Shown here: piece by piece, positions 1 through 13,000 of the stretch | Layout of the letters: the number at the start of each line of letters is the position of its first letter | Numbering within the stretch: position 1 is the first letter of the stretch | The notes under the pieces: model-generated | Told to the model about the DNA's origin: nothing | Databases searched by the model: none | Seen by the model: the letters and a program-made list of their open reading frames with translations, nothing else | Position numbers and translations under genes: made by a program | Source: Anastatus disparis | Taxonomy: Eukaryota > Arthropoda > Insecta > Hymenoptera > Eupelmidae | Direction of reading: 5' to 3' | Assembly: GCA_017163975.1 (NCBI GenBank) | Contig: JAFFSR010000221.1 | Span: 7,006,001 to 7,070,000 of the forward strand | Length of the DNA stretch: 64,000 nt

Positions 1-3000
1 TACAAGCATTTATTTATTTCCCTTCGTTTTCCTACAAAAAAGTTCGAGAAAATTTTATAAGAAAAGTTAAGAAAGAGAAGAGAAAAGAATAATAAGAAAA
101 ATCGTTTTTTTTCCAGCCATAACTAAATCTTGAGAGCATTTAATTTAATGTCATGCCAATGTTTATTTTACTCTTCGCTATAGTCAGTTTTATTGGGTGA
201 TTCAATCTAAGAAGTTCCCTACTTTTTTTTGAAAGGAAGAAAAAGTAAGGGAATAAAAGAGGCAACGATTTTTGCAATCGTTTTCCATGGATATTTTAAC
301 GGGAACATAGAAGGGAAACTTAAAAAGCCATGTAATTGACTTACTCGTAAAAGGATGCAAAAGAACCGCAATAGTTCAAAAGGAATAGGAAAATAGATGA
401 GAGAGAGAGAGAGAGAAAAATCAGAGTAAATTTCTTATACCCGTCTTCAAGATTTTTATTAGAATTGCACACATCAAAAGAACGCTGAAAATAGTCCGTT
501 TGAATAATAGTAAAGATGCTTCTTGAAAAATCTATTTTTCATTTCAGAATGGCTTAACAATAAAGTCACTTTTCTTTCACTTACCAAATACATCAAAACC
601 GTAATATTATATTTGCTATAAATTTACAGATATTCAATAAATAAGCACTAAACAAATAACAATAAATCCATTATCTCGGAAAATATCTAATGTATAAATA
701 AAGACAAACTTTTACGTGTATATCTTAAATTTACTTCTTTTCATCCCATCTTCGGTTACTGCTTTTCTCCTTTCAAAGAAGCTTAGACAAGTCAGCAGTA
801 GCAGCAACAGTAGCTTTGAGGAAGAAAAAAAAGGGAACGAAAACCTGTTCAATTCTTTATTCTCCTTTTTTTTTTCTTCCGTGACCTCGATAAATATAAA
901 TTCTATCCTTCCTCTTACTTCTATTTTTTTTTTACATACAATGCAACTTACGGTACGGAAAAGAAATCCAAAGTCTTTTCTCATTTTCTACCCTTACCCA
1001 TTTATATATATATATATATACGCACACATACACATTCTTGCATCAAAGGCATCTATATATAGTTTCTCATTCTCGTCTTTTTCTTCGCGAAAATAGCGTA
1101 AATAGAGTCCAACTTTATGTCCATCGTAAATCTGGTGGATACCGATAAACTAAACGGTAAAAGTCATAAACGGAGAAGGAAAGGATGGAGGAAGAGGGGG
1201 GTGAAGGGTGAAAGTGAAGGCGAAATAGAATGAGAGAGAAAGAGAGGATGACGCAGTAGTAAGTTAGCACACGCGAACCGTGCTCCGTTTATCGCTTATA
1301 GTATTTCCTATGTCGCGAAACCAAGACAAAAAAAAATATAATAAGTTTTAAGATGGAAAAAGGGAGAAAGAGAAAAAAAGAAAGAAAAAAGAAGATGAAT
1401 AAAAAGAAAAGTAGAAAGTAAATACGTTAAGTATATGAGGCAAAGAGAAAGAAGAAGAGGATAGTAGGAAAACAGAGTAAAGTAATGTTTACGTTTGTGT
1501 TGGTGTATACATAGGAAGTGATAAAATAGCCGAGATGCGAGATAATCGCTCGTAAACATGTAAACTTTGTCATTAACGTATTCTCAGAGTAAAGAAGAGA
1601 AAAAAAAAAGAGTATACAGAGGAACATTTTGTCGAGAGTAATATTCTTTCTGCTTTCTTTTTTTAAGCGGAAGTAAGTGGCTATCTAAGGAGATCTTGTT
1701 ATTCTTTTATTATACATGGAAAAATTGTAACCATTTATGGTTAAAATTACATTGTTAGATCTTTAGGCTTTTCAAGAACATTTAACGACTCTTTTTAAAA
1801 AAAAAAAAAAAGAATATTACTTTAATAGCACCGTTAAATTTAATGTGTCGCATAAATTTTTATCGCTGCAATAGTTACAATGTATTTTTAACAAACATTT
1901 TAGATATTGCCTCTAATAGATATATATTTACTTTTAGATAAATTTTATTAAAATTACAACTTTTTTATTTTATACGAATTTTATGTTTTCCATTTACTAA
2001 TTGAAAATTGTATTCACGTATCTCATTTTGATTTTTATATCAACGTAAAACGACTAAAATATCCAAAGTTACTCTAATAATAGAAAATTAAATAACAATA
2101 CAATATTAATATACTTTTTTACGTGATACAAAGTCAAACGCAACATTATTATGAAATTTAATTTGCCTTTTGTCTCGCAATATTATTGTCCATTAACTTT
2201 TTCCCCGAATTCCACTTATTTATTTTCATTACATTTTTATTACGTCCATATATATCCATATCTTGATTAATATAAACAATGTAATACAGGTGAATTTATA
2301 ACCTACACATCGAATTGACAATAAAAATGAATTAAAAATTGGGTAATAAAATTTAATTAAAAAATGAAATTACAAAAGATCAAAAGATTACTTTGTGTTA
2401 CAGATTTAAAAAAAAATTAATATTTTAATACTTTTATTTAAAAATAAATCGGTCAACCATTTTGTACGAATTAATTTTAACGAATCAGATTTTCAACATA
2501 CAGATAAAACTAAAGCAATGGAAAATTGCAAGAGAAATCATTAATAAAAATTTGAATTGTAAAATTGTACTTAAAATTTAAAATTATGTAAATCCTTGAA
2601 ATTAACATTTAGTATAAATAAAATGATTTTTTTAACGGATATAAATTCGTACGTGAATGTTTCTGAGATTGCATTTGTCTATGCCACAGTAGAATGTTAA
2701 ATCAGGTCCGGTATTTCCAAGTTGTTACATAGCTTATAACAAAAGTTATTTTCCTCATACATTACGAGGTGACACTTGAGAGATCATATTTCACAACAAC
2801 ATTATATCCACAATAATTTTTTAAAGCAAATAAAAAACAGTCGCAATCAAAGAGTTTGAATTAAGTGAAAATTTCTCGATACGAAGAATCGTATAAAAAA
2901 AATGTCGTATAACAAATAAAGAATAATTTAATTTAAATAATTGACGTATGTGAAGCCATTTTGTAGTATTTACCTTTTTATATCTTTTTTTTTACATTTA

Positions 3001-4040
3001 TCTACAAGACTCTCGAGACTATATTATAAACCAAGCCTTGTATAGGAACAGAATACCAAAGGACATAGTCCAAGTACTCGAAGTATAGATATCCGAGGCA
3101 ATAAAACTCAGATACAGGTCAGCTCGCATTTTATGAACTGTAGTAAATCACAAGCGTGATTTAGGTACATCTTATAAAAATAGGTCAAAGATAACTATTT
3201 TCTACTTTGATTTTTTTTATTTTCTCTTTTCCATTTTATAATTATTTTATTTCAATTCTAAATTTTATTTTTCATTTATTTCTTTTGAGAATTTGATTTT
3301 TAATTGATTAATTTTTCAGATTTGTAAATCAATATTAATATCATATGATTTTAACCTGAAAACTTCACTTTATAATTTTATTTAATTGATATTTTTTGGT
3401 ACAAATGTACGGAATAGTAGGAAATTGAATTAGATTTTCAAATTCAATATTGTTTGATATAAAAAATCTAAAATTCACTTTTACATACAGATTGAACTTT
3501 ATAATATAATGAAAAAATTTTATTCTTTGAAGAATATTACTAGAAATTAGTAAAATGTATTAAATCAATACATATTAATAATAAAGTAATATTATTTCCA
3601 ATGAAATTTACTATATTCTTTTCAATAAACTAATATTTCATGTTTATTATTTTACAACTGAAATTTTCAACACAAAATGTATTTACATACCTGTAAAAGT
3701 TATAAATCTTCACGATCCCATCTTCTTGTAATGCATGTGTCTGATTATATACATATATTACTACTTCGATATACCGGTGTACTATTAATCTAAATCTCAG
3801 ATCTCGTGATTTATATTCTTCGAATTCATTAGTATCCGATATCAAGGTTATTTACCTTTGATTAACTTTTATATTTGCATTTGAATATCGTAAAACTCAA
3901 TAATAAACCCATATACGGATTCCAAATTGACATTTTTTTTCTGAGTAAAATATGACACGCTGTAAATAAAAGAACATAAAAATCACAAAAGATAGTATCA
4001 GTCGGTATTAAAAACGAGTAAAAGCAGACGAAAATTGGAA
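1..4040. other. AT-rich non-coding DNA with simple repeats
   Basis: There is a (GA)9 run at 399-416, a (TA)n run at 1003-1020, purine-rich stretches at 1160-1260 and 1330-1480, and T or A homopolymers. The frames at 712-1096 and 1308-1627 are low-complexity translations of these tracts. Apart from the segment at 3691-3851 nothing gene-like is visible. Confidence 0.6.
3691..3851 (-). other. Minus-strand open segment ending in a consensus splice donor
   Basis: The frame is open for 53 codons on the minus strand and includes DLRFRLIVHRYIEVVIYVYN and HALQEDGIVKIYNFYR. It ends at CAG followed by GTATGT, an excellent donor. No acceptor with a pyrimidine tract is obvious upstream, and the product is not recognised. 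It may be a decayed exon or chance. Confidence 0.12.
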
Positions 4041-4500
4041 ATGAAGTGAGCAAAAAATTGGCATATCAAAGAAATGAGAAACGAAAAAAAAACTTGAATA
4101 AAAATTGAAAGAGAAAACAAAAAAAAACAACTAAAATAAACAAAAAAAAAATAGACGTCTCTATCTTAACAGCTCGAGAGTAATAAAAACCGAAAATTGT
4201 ATAAAAGAATAAGATAAGAAGAATGTAGTGAAAAAGCAAAATAAAAAAAATGCAAAAATGCAAAAACGAAAAAGCATTTCTAAAAGGATCGGCCAAAAGG
4301 AAAAGTCGAAAAACGAAAAAGTAAATTAGCTTAGGATTCAAGAAACTGGAAGTAAAAACCAGAGCAGGGCAAAACTTAAGTAAAAGGTTAAGAGACAGAG
4401 AAAAAATAAAAGGAATGAGAAAAAAAATAAAAAATAGAAAAGGATAAAAAAAGAGGAGGTAAAAAACGATAAAACAGAAAAGTTGCTTGTGGTAGTGTAA
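4041..4500 (+). repeat. Purine-rich (A/G) strand-asymmetric tract
   Basis: About 450 bases are dominated by A and G on the + strand (AAAAACGAAAA and GAAAAAGTAAA-like words), so the minus strand yields Phe/Leu-rich low-complexity frames. No unit repeats exactly. The opposite-strand frames are compositional. Confidence 0.55.
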
Positions 4501-7500
4501 GATAGTTTTATAGGTATAGGATAAAGGAATATATACATATTACACATACATATATATATATTCATCTGTGTGCAGGCTCGTCTTATTTTCTCTCGGCGCG
4601 TAAAGCGCCAAAGATATAAATCCTTCGGATACATCTACCTCCTTTACCTTATTTCTCTCTTTCTCTTTTCGCGGCTGCAAGGGATAAATCAGTCGAGATA
4701 TTGTCCTATGCAAATCCCTGTACCTGGGCCGTTCTTTCGTTGAGCCTCGCGTCCTATATACGTGCAATACTACAGCTTATACGCATGCTCCAAATATCAT
4801 CTCTCTCTCTCTCTCCATCTCTTTCTTACCTTTCTCTCTCCGCTTTTATACTTTATATATCCGTGCATAGAAACATCTTTGTCCTCCTTTCTTTTTTTAA
4901 GTCTTTGTCCTTGCAAGGATTTCGGAATATTACGCATATAAGACGGCGTCTAAGATAAACTGTGTTTACAAATATTCGAGAAGCTGTTGTTCTTCCTCCT
5001 TTTTTTTGTCTTTTCATTGCGGTGTATTTCTTGGCGATGATAATTTTAAAGCCAGAGAAATAACGTTGAAAATGATAAAAGACGGTACTTATGAATAATA
5101 AAATGTTTTTTTGGTAAACGTTATATGTGCTTAGGTAATATATTAGTTGGAACGAAATTACTGATATTACAAGGAATAAAATACGATAAATTTTTTAAGT
5201 AATAATATTGTGACAATTTCGAAAAAATCCTACAAATTTTATTTTTAATATCCATGTGAAATATCACATACCTTATTTCACTTGAAAAGAATTTAATAAC
5301 ATGCTTTTTCTTTTTATTTTGTATAAATTTTTTAATATAGAAAAAAATATAATTAAAACTGTAGTGAATTTCAACAATTATTCATGTCTTTTATCCTTTA
5401 GACTATTTTGTATTCAGAATATCGTAGTTAATAATATAAAGCTTGAGAGGAAGCTTTGGATTAACGTAATTCCAAACTATTATTTAGCAAAAGACTGAAA
5501 CGGAAATGGAAATTTCAATATTAGTCGACTTGTTTATTTCAAAATTACTTTAATTTAAATAAACAATATTAAATATTATTTATTTTTACAAAATTTGATA
5601 ATTTTAATTTGTTGTTGCATTTTTTTTTAAAGTTAAAAAAAGTTGCAAAGCTCTCAACGTTTTATCTCAACTTTGAGATAAAAACATCTTGGTTTAGCAC
5701 TATCAGTAACAACAGACAAGTTTTAAAAGAACTTTTAAAGGTATTAACTTTCTAAGCTTCACTAAAAAGATATTTTGTTTCAGCGTATTAAGATTGCAAA
5801 AAGTACAATATTTATAATAATATTTTTAAACTAAATATATTTACTATGGATAAAATGCATTTTTATTTTGCTTTTTTTATTTTATTTGAAATACATTATT
5901 CGTTGGGTTTTTAGATAGTTTTTTCTTATTATTTATATTTTCATCAAACAAGAAGTTTGTGTTGCCAAATTCATAAATTTCTTTAAAAAAAGCTCTAGTG
6001 TTCTACAATAATTTATGAAACAATAATTAGTATTCCTTAATTTTTTGTTTTTGCAAAGTGAGATAAATATAAAAAGGATGAGTTTAAAGTTCAAAATAAT
6101 ATTAATCTTTTTCAGTATTTTGTTCATTCAAAAATACAAATTATCTATTAAAATTTCTTAATTAATCAATGTTGACTTTAAGACTGGCTTAACGAAAACT
6201 GTCGCTTCATATTGTAACAATTAGTTTTGTTAACTGAGCTATGCTTACACAAACAACAGAACGAGATAGAAAGTCACGTACTTGATACACAGACACGTAT
6301 AGACTAGCCATATAAACAGAATCATATATAACACACTAGTTTTCGCGCTTGAACTCTCAACTCAAAGCTTATAAGAGAATGGGAATCAGGATAGAATAGA
6401 TTATATATAGTAAACTGAAAGGAGGATTATCGTCAAGGAGAATGAAATCGCTGCCAGTGACGGAAACAGCAATATACATTATATGTGTATATATGTATAC
6501 AAGTGGCGCATGTACCTGGCGGGCAAAATTCCTTGAAGCTTTTGGGTGGGGAGAGTCGATTAGAATGTATACGTATATATACAAGAAGCTAAAGCTTTGC
6601 TACTGCTTGTGGCTTGTCTTTAGCCGAAGATTAACAAGTATAGCTAAAGAAGATGAGAAAAGCTAAAGAGAAAGAGGAAACTAGATAGAAAAACAGAAGG
6701 GAGAGAGAATAATAATAGTATAGCAGGAGGCCGTCTCTTAAGTCTTAGCATTTTCCTTGAATTCTGTATTTGTTCGATAAATTTCTTGGATTATTGCGGC
6801 TTTATTAGCAAGGGATAAGTTGCGGATTTATATGCGCCCCCCAGCTCTACCGCCCCTTACTTTAGGCGTTTACTTATATCTACTAATCGCGTTGCTTTAA
6901 GAAGCTCAACTACATCATGAAATATGTGAAATTCAATTTGTTTCATTGTTCAAGTTTAAGATAATCCTTTGTTTTTTAATTATAATAAATTTTCGTTTCA
7001 TTATGAGTTCAATTTATTTTCAAGCACTTTTAATAATACATTCAGTCATAATTACACAAAGTCACATTATTTCATGCATAAACAATGCAAAAGTAAAATA
7101 AAAATTTTTAATAAATTCAGACTTATCACATATTAATTACACTGTCTGCTAATTAAAGTAATTAATTTATCAATATATGATATGAATTAATATCGAGTAT
7201 TTCAAAATATCTTTGTTATGAATTACTAATATAATAATTCTTTGTGCCTTTTGATAATCACTTATAGTTTACTTTATATCAGTGTGAATAGATAAATATA
7301 AATATAAATTTCAAATTAATAATTATCGAAACATTCAAATATGTTATCCAATTAAAATGTAGAAATACAAATATATATTTAATAAACAAATAATTTTATA
7401 TGTATATTTACTTACATATAGTAACTGTAGAAGGATTGATAGTTAATCTAGATTGTACCGTTATTAGTTCAGTTAGGAAATTGAATTCGTTATATTTTCT

Positions 7501-8454
7501 TTTACAAAAACAAAATTTGAATTTAAACATATTGTTGTGCAGTCGAATAATATTGCGTATCATATAACATAGATGAAATAAACTTATAACTGTCACGTGT
7601 AACCTATTTCGTATTTTCAATGAAAGAATGATTGATGTACCCATCGATGTACCAACGTGCGCGAAATTAAATCAAGTAATTATCCGCGTTTCCAAAAAAA
7701 AAATATTTTAACGCACGCTTATAGAATAAAATATCCGATTTGTCGATGCATTATGAAAATTGAATTATTTTAAAATCTAAGTTTGTTTCTTTTAATGAGA
7801 TAATAACGTAAAAAGGGGAAATTGCGAATAAATACTGAGCTAATGAAAAAATCAAATAATCCTTGTTAAAATTTCGTTGAATATTATATCTCAACGACAT
7901 AAATACTTCGACAAAGTTTCTAATCATTAAACATTCTTTTTATGATATGCTACATAAGTAGCATACTAAATACTGATATGAATATTGCCACTAAACTTTT
8001 TTACAGGCAAGCCTTTTATAGCTTAAACTTTTTTTTCTTTATTTTAAAAACCCTCTTAAGAGCTACATACTTGTATAACCTTCATAAGAATATTTTCATG
8101 CTCGTACTTTTTTTTATCTTTATATTTTCTTTTCTCCTTCTTTAGAAAAACTGTTTATGACATTTATAAATCATTCTCATAATTACGTTTCCATTAACAT
8201 AAATGAATCTTGAAAATTCGCTAAATTTTTGACAACGGAACAATGAAAATTCAGTAATCAACATTAAGCAAGTAATAAAATACGATATCTTCTTGTAAAA
8301 TGAGCAAAGATCTTAAAAGAAGCGCTTTAGAGTACAGCAATGAAGTACAAAACCATTTGCGCTAATTTGTTCTACAACGTAAAAGATGCTACCTTATATA
8401 ACCTCTCGGGTTGTAGTATAAAACCAAAAAAAAAAAAAGAAGAGACTAGAAGGA
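4501..8454. other. AT-rich non-coding DNA
   Basis: A modestly GC-raised patch with GGCGCGTAAAGCGCC (a small hairpin) and a CT run at 4800-4816 lies at 4560-4960. A snap-back hairpin (GTTTTATCTCA against TGAGATAAAAAC) lies at 5659-5685. A second mixed-composition patch at 6420-6660 gives an ATG-initiated 74-codon frame with no recognisable domain. The rest is AT-rich. Confidence 0.5.
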
Positions 8455-9150
8455 TAAACTCGCGCTTGGCGTGTTCTAGTACTTTTTAGCTTCTAACGTT
8501 ACACCCCCACTCTTTCCAGAAAATAGTGTAAAATCATCTGGAAGTGCTCTCTCTCTTTTCTTTTACTTTCTAGGATACACGTGTGCATTATATCTATAGT
8601 AGGAGAGTGAGAAAGAGAGAGAGAGATATAAAAGAGAATGGTTTCGTCGCGTCAGCGTTCTCTTAGAAAATTGAACTAGCGCGCAAGTGAAGCTCAGTAA
8701 GAGAGAAAGGCGGAAATCGTTGGAAACAACTAGCTACCGGGTAGCAGCTCGTGTGTGTATGTGTGTAACGGAGAAAGTAGAAAGCTAGTGTAATTACTGC
8801 CACGAGTGAACGCGCCCAGGCAATTTTCCTTCCGCGCGCGCAAATCGAGTGACAGCCGTAGGGAGCGGTAATCGCTTGCAAGCAAGCAAGCACACGAGCG
8901 TGAACCTAAAAGAGAGAGAGAGAGAGAGAAAGTGTACCTTGCACGCGGATCTCTCAATTTGTGCAAAGAGAGACAGACTGAGAGAACGAACGAACGAACC
9001 CTGTTTTGAATGACGTGTAATTAGGTCGCTTTAACACTGAACTACGTGAAACCTTCCGCGTGACTTACACGCTTTCCTATATCCAATATATAAGTGTGTG
9101 TGTGCGCCCACGTATATATGCGTCTATGTGTGTAAATGCGTTCGATGCAC
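8455..9150 (+). promoter_or_regulatory. GC-raised GAGA-rich island; candidate promoter and 5' UTR exon
   Basis: Seen: about 700 bases that are clearly richer in G and C than their surroundings, with GAGA tracts (8611-8626 and 8911-8929), a TATAAAAG box at 8627-8634, a GTCAG initiator-like match at 8652-8656 (27 bases from the TATA box to the A), and a canonical arthropod initiator TCAGT at 8694-8698. Short tandem motifs follow: GCAA units near 8876-8890 and GAAC units at 8983-8999. The open frames on the opposite strand across 8663-8966 have no recognisable domain. Known: GAGA factor sites with TATA and Inr mark many insect promoters. Inferred: this may be the start of a + strand transcript, possibly the gene ending at 41.7 kb. 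The strand and first-exon donor are not certain. Confidence 0.3.
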
Positions 9151-9888
9151 ATCAAAAGATTTTACAATGCGTGCTCTGAAAATTTATTTTTTCAGGACAC
9201 ATCAAAACGTCAACAAATCAACAATTTATATTTAACATATATCAACGAAAGCGTAGTGGTCGAAAATCCTTTTTTATTTTTATGGCTTCTACGAGCTGTG
9301 AATGAACTTAAATGAGTTATAAATCAATATTAATGACATTATTATGTCCTGATTCAGTATCAGAAGATATTTATAAATAATAATTATTAAATTAATTATT
9401 TTATCAAGGACCATATTTAAAATAAGATGGATTCTGTTAAATTTTGAAGAGATACTAAATTTAATGTATTCGGTACATTGACTTTTAGAAGATCTAAATC
9501 AAACGATGAATAATGTAAAAAAGAAATATTAATAATATCAATAATTTAATTGGATAATGCATATTAACAAGCTTTCAAATATAAATAAATATTATGCTTG
9601 TTGATCTATTTAAAACTGGTAGTGCTATATTCAAATAAATTGACGCTAGGATTTCTATTAAAGATGTTATAGTTTACTAAATTTAAAACATAATACTTTA
9701 AGATTTGATTTATATATTATTTTCATAAGAACAACTTCTAAGACGACGCATGTCTCAAAGTTAATAACTAACGAACATTATTAAGCATTACCAACTATTT
9801 GAATCAGTTATAAATTTTATCAAATTTACTAATCCATAATGTTGAATAACTAAGTAACGTAAGTTTTCATAAATAAGATTCACAATTT
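9151..9888. other. AT-rich spacer, nothing recognisable
   Basis: Stop-dense, AT-rich sequence between the GC-raised island and the foldback element. No exon, repeat unit or RNA gene is seen. Confidence 0.55.
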
Positions 9889-10061
9889 CCCTGGTAGAAA
9901 ATTGATCATAATTATAAGCATAATTGATGGTCAACATATGTTAAAATGACACTTATCTAGAAATTTTTTTAAAAGTATTTCTAGAATTTTCAGATAAGTG
10001 TCATTTTAACATCCGTTGACCATCAATTATGCTTATAATTATGATCAATTTTCTACCAGGG
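9889..10061. mobile_element. 173-bp foldback element with 70-bp, 97% matched arms
   Basis: Arms 9889-9958 and 9992-10061 are reverse complements over 70 bases with only two mismatches (adjacent, where CAACAT faces CAACGG). They leave a 33-base loop that can pair further through CTAGAAA and TTTCTAG. The termini read CCCTGGTAG and CTACCAGGG. No convincing target-site duplication is visible: the flanks are CACAATTT and CTTATTTT. It encodes nothing. It fits a foldback MITE; a long-hairpin RNA locus is the alternative. The near identity of the arms suggests recent insertion or arm-to-arm conversion. Confidence 0.8.
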
Positions 10062-13000
10062 CTTATTTTAAGGAATAAAAAACAGTTAAGCTCAATTATT
10101 CACACAATTATCATAAACCAATTATAATTATTTACAATTTACATTTTTTCAGAAATAAAAACGTTTATTGTATTGAGTAGTGTAATGATAATTATTTAGT
10201 AATAAGCTTTGTCTATAATCATAAACACTGACGCGACAAAGACAAAATAAAAATTTTAAAAGTACATCTCAATTCCATTGTTAGATTGTACTTTCGAAAT
10301 TTGGAAGATTTCAGACGATAACGCTTTAATTGTTAATTATTCTTTTAATATTGAATTTTATCTGGCTCGAAACCTAAGTTATTAGAGTTAATTATTTTTC
10401 AATAGTATATTTTCTTACTGTTGAATTTTAATGAATCTTAAGCAAAACACTTGATATACATTTTTCCGTTGTTTATAATCATGTTAACTTATTTATTGAA
10501 AAAACTGATGAAAAATAAATTATAATTACAATAAACATTATAATGTCTGACTAGACACGGATTATATCCACTCATTTGTAAATATAATAAATAACAAATA
10601 ACGAGACTTCTTCTCGAAACGAAATCTGTTATATTCGACTGACATACTTACTCGGTCTGATTTATTTTATTATCTTTTCCAAAAGATGATCATTAAAGAA
10701 TCATATACAAAAGAGTATTCTTTCACATATTCCGATAGAGTTGAGTTCATCGATTTGATATTTTACAAAAATAATAATAAATAACATGAATAACAAACCT
10801 TTTTTAAAATAAAGTCAGTTGTATACGTCTTTATGTATAACAATTTAGTATAAAAATTGATAACAATAAAAACCAAACAGAGGAATATTTTTCTTGCATC
10901 TCCTAATAAGAATAAATTATTTACTATTTTTGTAAACACTAATTATATCCATTTGAAGAAATATCTCATATTTTCTCGTTTGGAGGATATATCTTCTTTC
11001 TTTGGAGGATTTCTCTATATTTTTCTTTAAGTCAGTAGATATGCTCCACATCTAGTCAGACATAACAACTTTGATTATTACTTTCGTTTGTTTACAATGA
11101 ATGTGGTGATCTAATTTTAATATTTTTCTATCTTCATACTCTACATGTAAATTAATTTAAACCATTTATTGATTCTGAAAAATGTACATCATACGATTTA
11201 ACAAAAAATTTTAAACAAATGAATTTAATAATTTTATTGTTGACATTTACTCATACATTATTATTATTATTGCTATACGAAGAAGTCATTAGTAAAACAT
11301 TAAATAAACCACATATGCTTATAAAATGTACAGATCTGAAAACTTTATTAATATATAAACAATGCAAGGTCTTGTTATCCACTCTAACCAAATTTATTTT
11401 ATTTACTGCAAATTAAAAATTAATAATATTTAATCATAACATGTTTACGCGCATCAAATTCTTCAGAGTGCTAAATATTTATAAGCAAACGCACGCGTAA
11501 ACAGCTAATAACAAAACTTTTTATTTCTTTTTAACAAATATCGAAAGAAAAAAAAGCCGTCAACTTGCCACAATTGCAAGCTGTTTCTAGTATAGGATGT
11601 TATTTAAAAATAAATTGCTTTTCTGATCGATGTTAGCTCTTTTTTCTTTTGTTATTTAATGCAAAAGCTATTTACTGCTTTATAAAGATTTCGCTGAAAA
11701 AGAATATTAAATAAACATTCAAATTAAGAAAAAATTAGAAAATACATTTTTTTAAATATTCTTCAAATCATATACTTGAATTTACCTTATTAAAAAAGAT
11801 AATATTTTTAAAGATATTAAGTAAAATTTTCAAGTTTATTCTTTTTTAAAGACATTTTAAAATAAAAAACATAATATATTGATAAATTTTGACATTAAAA
11901 TACATTAAAAAAAGGTTCTTCATCGTGATAATAATTTATTAAATATTATGAAGTTTAGATCTGTTTGTGAGAATGTTAAGTTTTTTTTTTCACATTCATA
12001 AAATCAATATCAATATACAAGTATATCTTATTTACAGTCTATGAAAAGTATGTGCTCCATTTAAATATTCATATTCCTCTGTAAATAGACTATGATAGAA
12101 AGTCAAGTTTATATTTTTTCTTTAACATTTTTATAAATGTGCTGGCTGATTCTAAAATTTATTTAAAGATATCTTTATTCTTAGTAAACATTTCTATGCT
12201 TTTTCCTAAACTGAAAAAAATTAAAACAAAATTAATAAAATAAATTTTGAGTGATATTAATTTTGTCAAGTGTCGAATATTTCTTATTTCGTCAAAAGAA
12301 AAAATTTTCAGTATTTGAAACGATAAAGAAAACTATTTTAAGTAATAATTACGTTTATTTCAGTTCAGTAAAAAATAAAGTAAATTAAACATTTATAATC
12401 AGATTCAATCTTTTACACTTCTTAACTCTTATCATAAGAGAAAAGCTAATTTTTTTTTCCAAGTCTAAGCGCATTGGTAATTGAAACATTAATTATAATT
12501 CAACGCAACTTTACACAATAGAAATTAGGTGCATTTATAAATAAGAAGCTTAAAATTCACTTCAAGTACAAAGCAAAGTCGAATATCTATATATGTATTT
12601 TTAATTTCAGCGCGAACTCGTGCGTGACAAAAGAATAAATAGCGAAGAAAAATAAGAGACGAAGAAAAAAAAAAAGTTTAAGCTTTTTTTTTTCTCTTAC
12701 GCAAAAAGGCGTCGGAAGAAACGCTCAAACATGAAGAAAAAAAAGAGACTACGAGATAGAGAGAGGAAAGAAAGCTATTTTTTTTCTCTCTTTCTAGATG
12801 CGGTACTGAGATCCGGGCACAAAGGAGTCGTTACAAGGCTAGTCCAGGCGCGCTTTCTATTTATCTTCTTCGAAACTAAACTTTTCCCCGGCGTTTTATT
12901 GCAGTTGCTCTTCTAGGAATAGCAAGCCAGTGAAAGAGGGAGAAAGAGAACAAAAAAAAAGAGAACTAGATGAACTACTAGCAAGCACGGAAGCTTTTCT

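Noticed and set aside
716..1096. 126-codon + strand frame and its opposite-strand partner
   Set aside because: Composition follows homopolymers and TA repeats (Phe/Ser/Ile/Tyr runs); no domain, no splice context.
4066..4634. Phe/Leu-rich minus-strand frames that look like membrane proteins
   Set aside because: They are translations of a purine-rich + strand tract; hydrophobicity is compositional.
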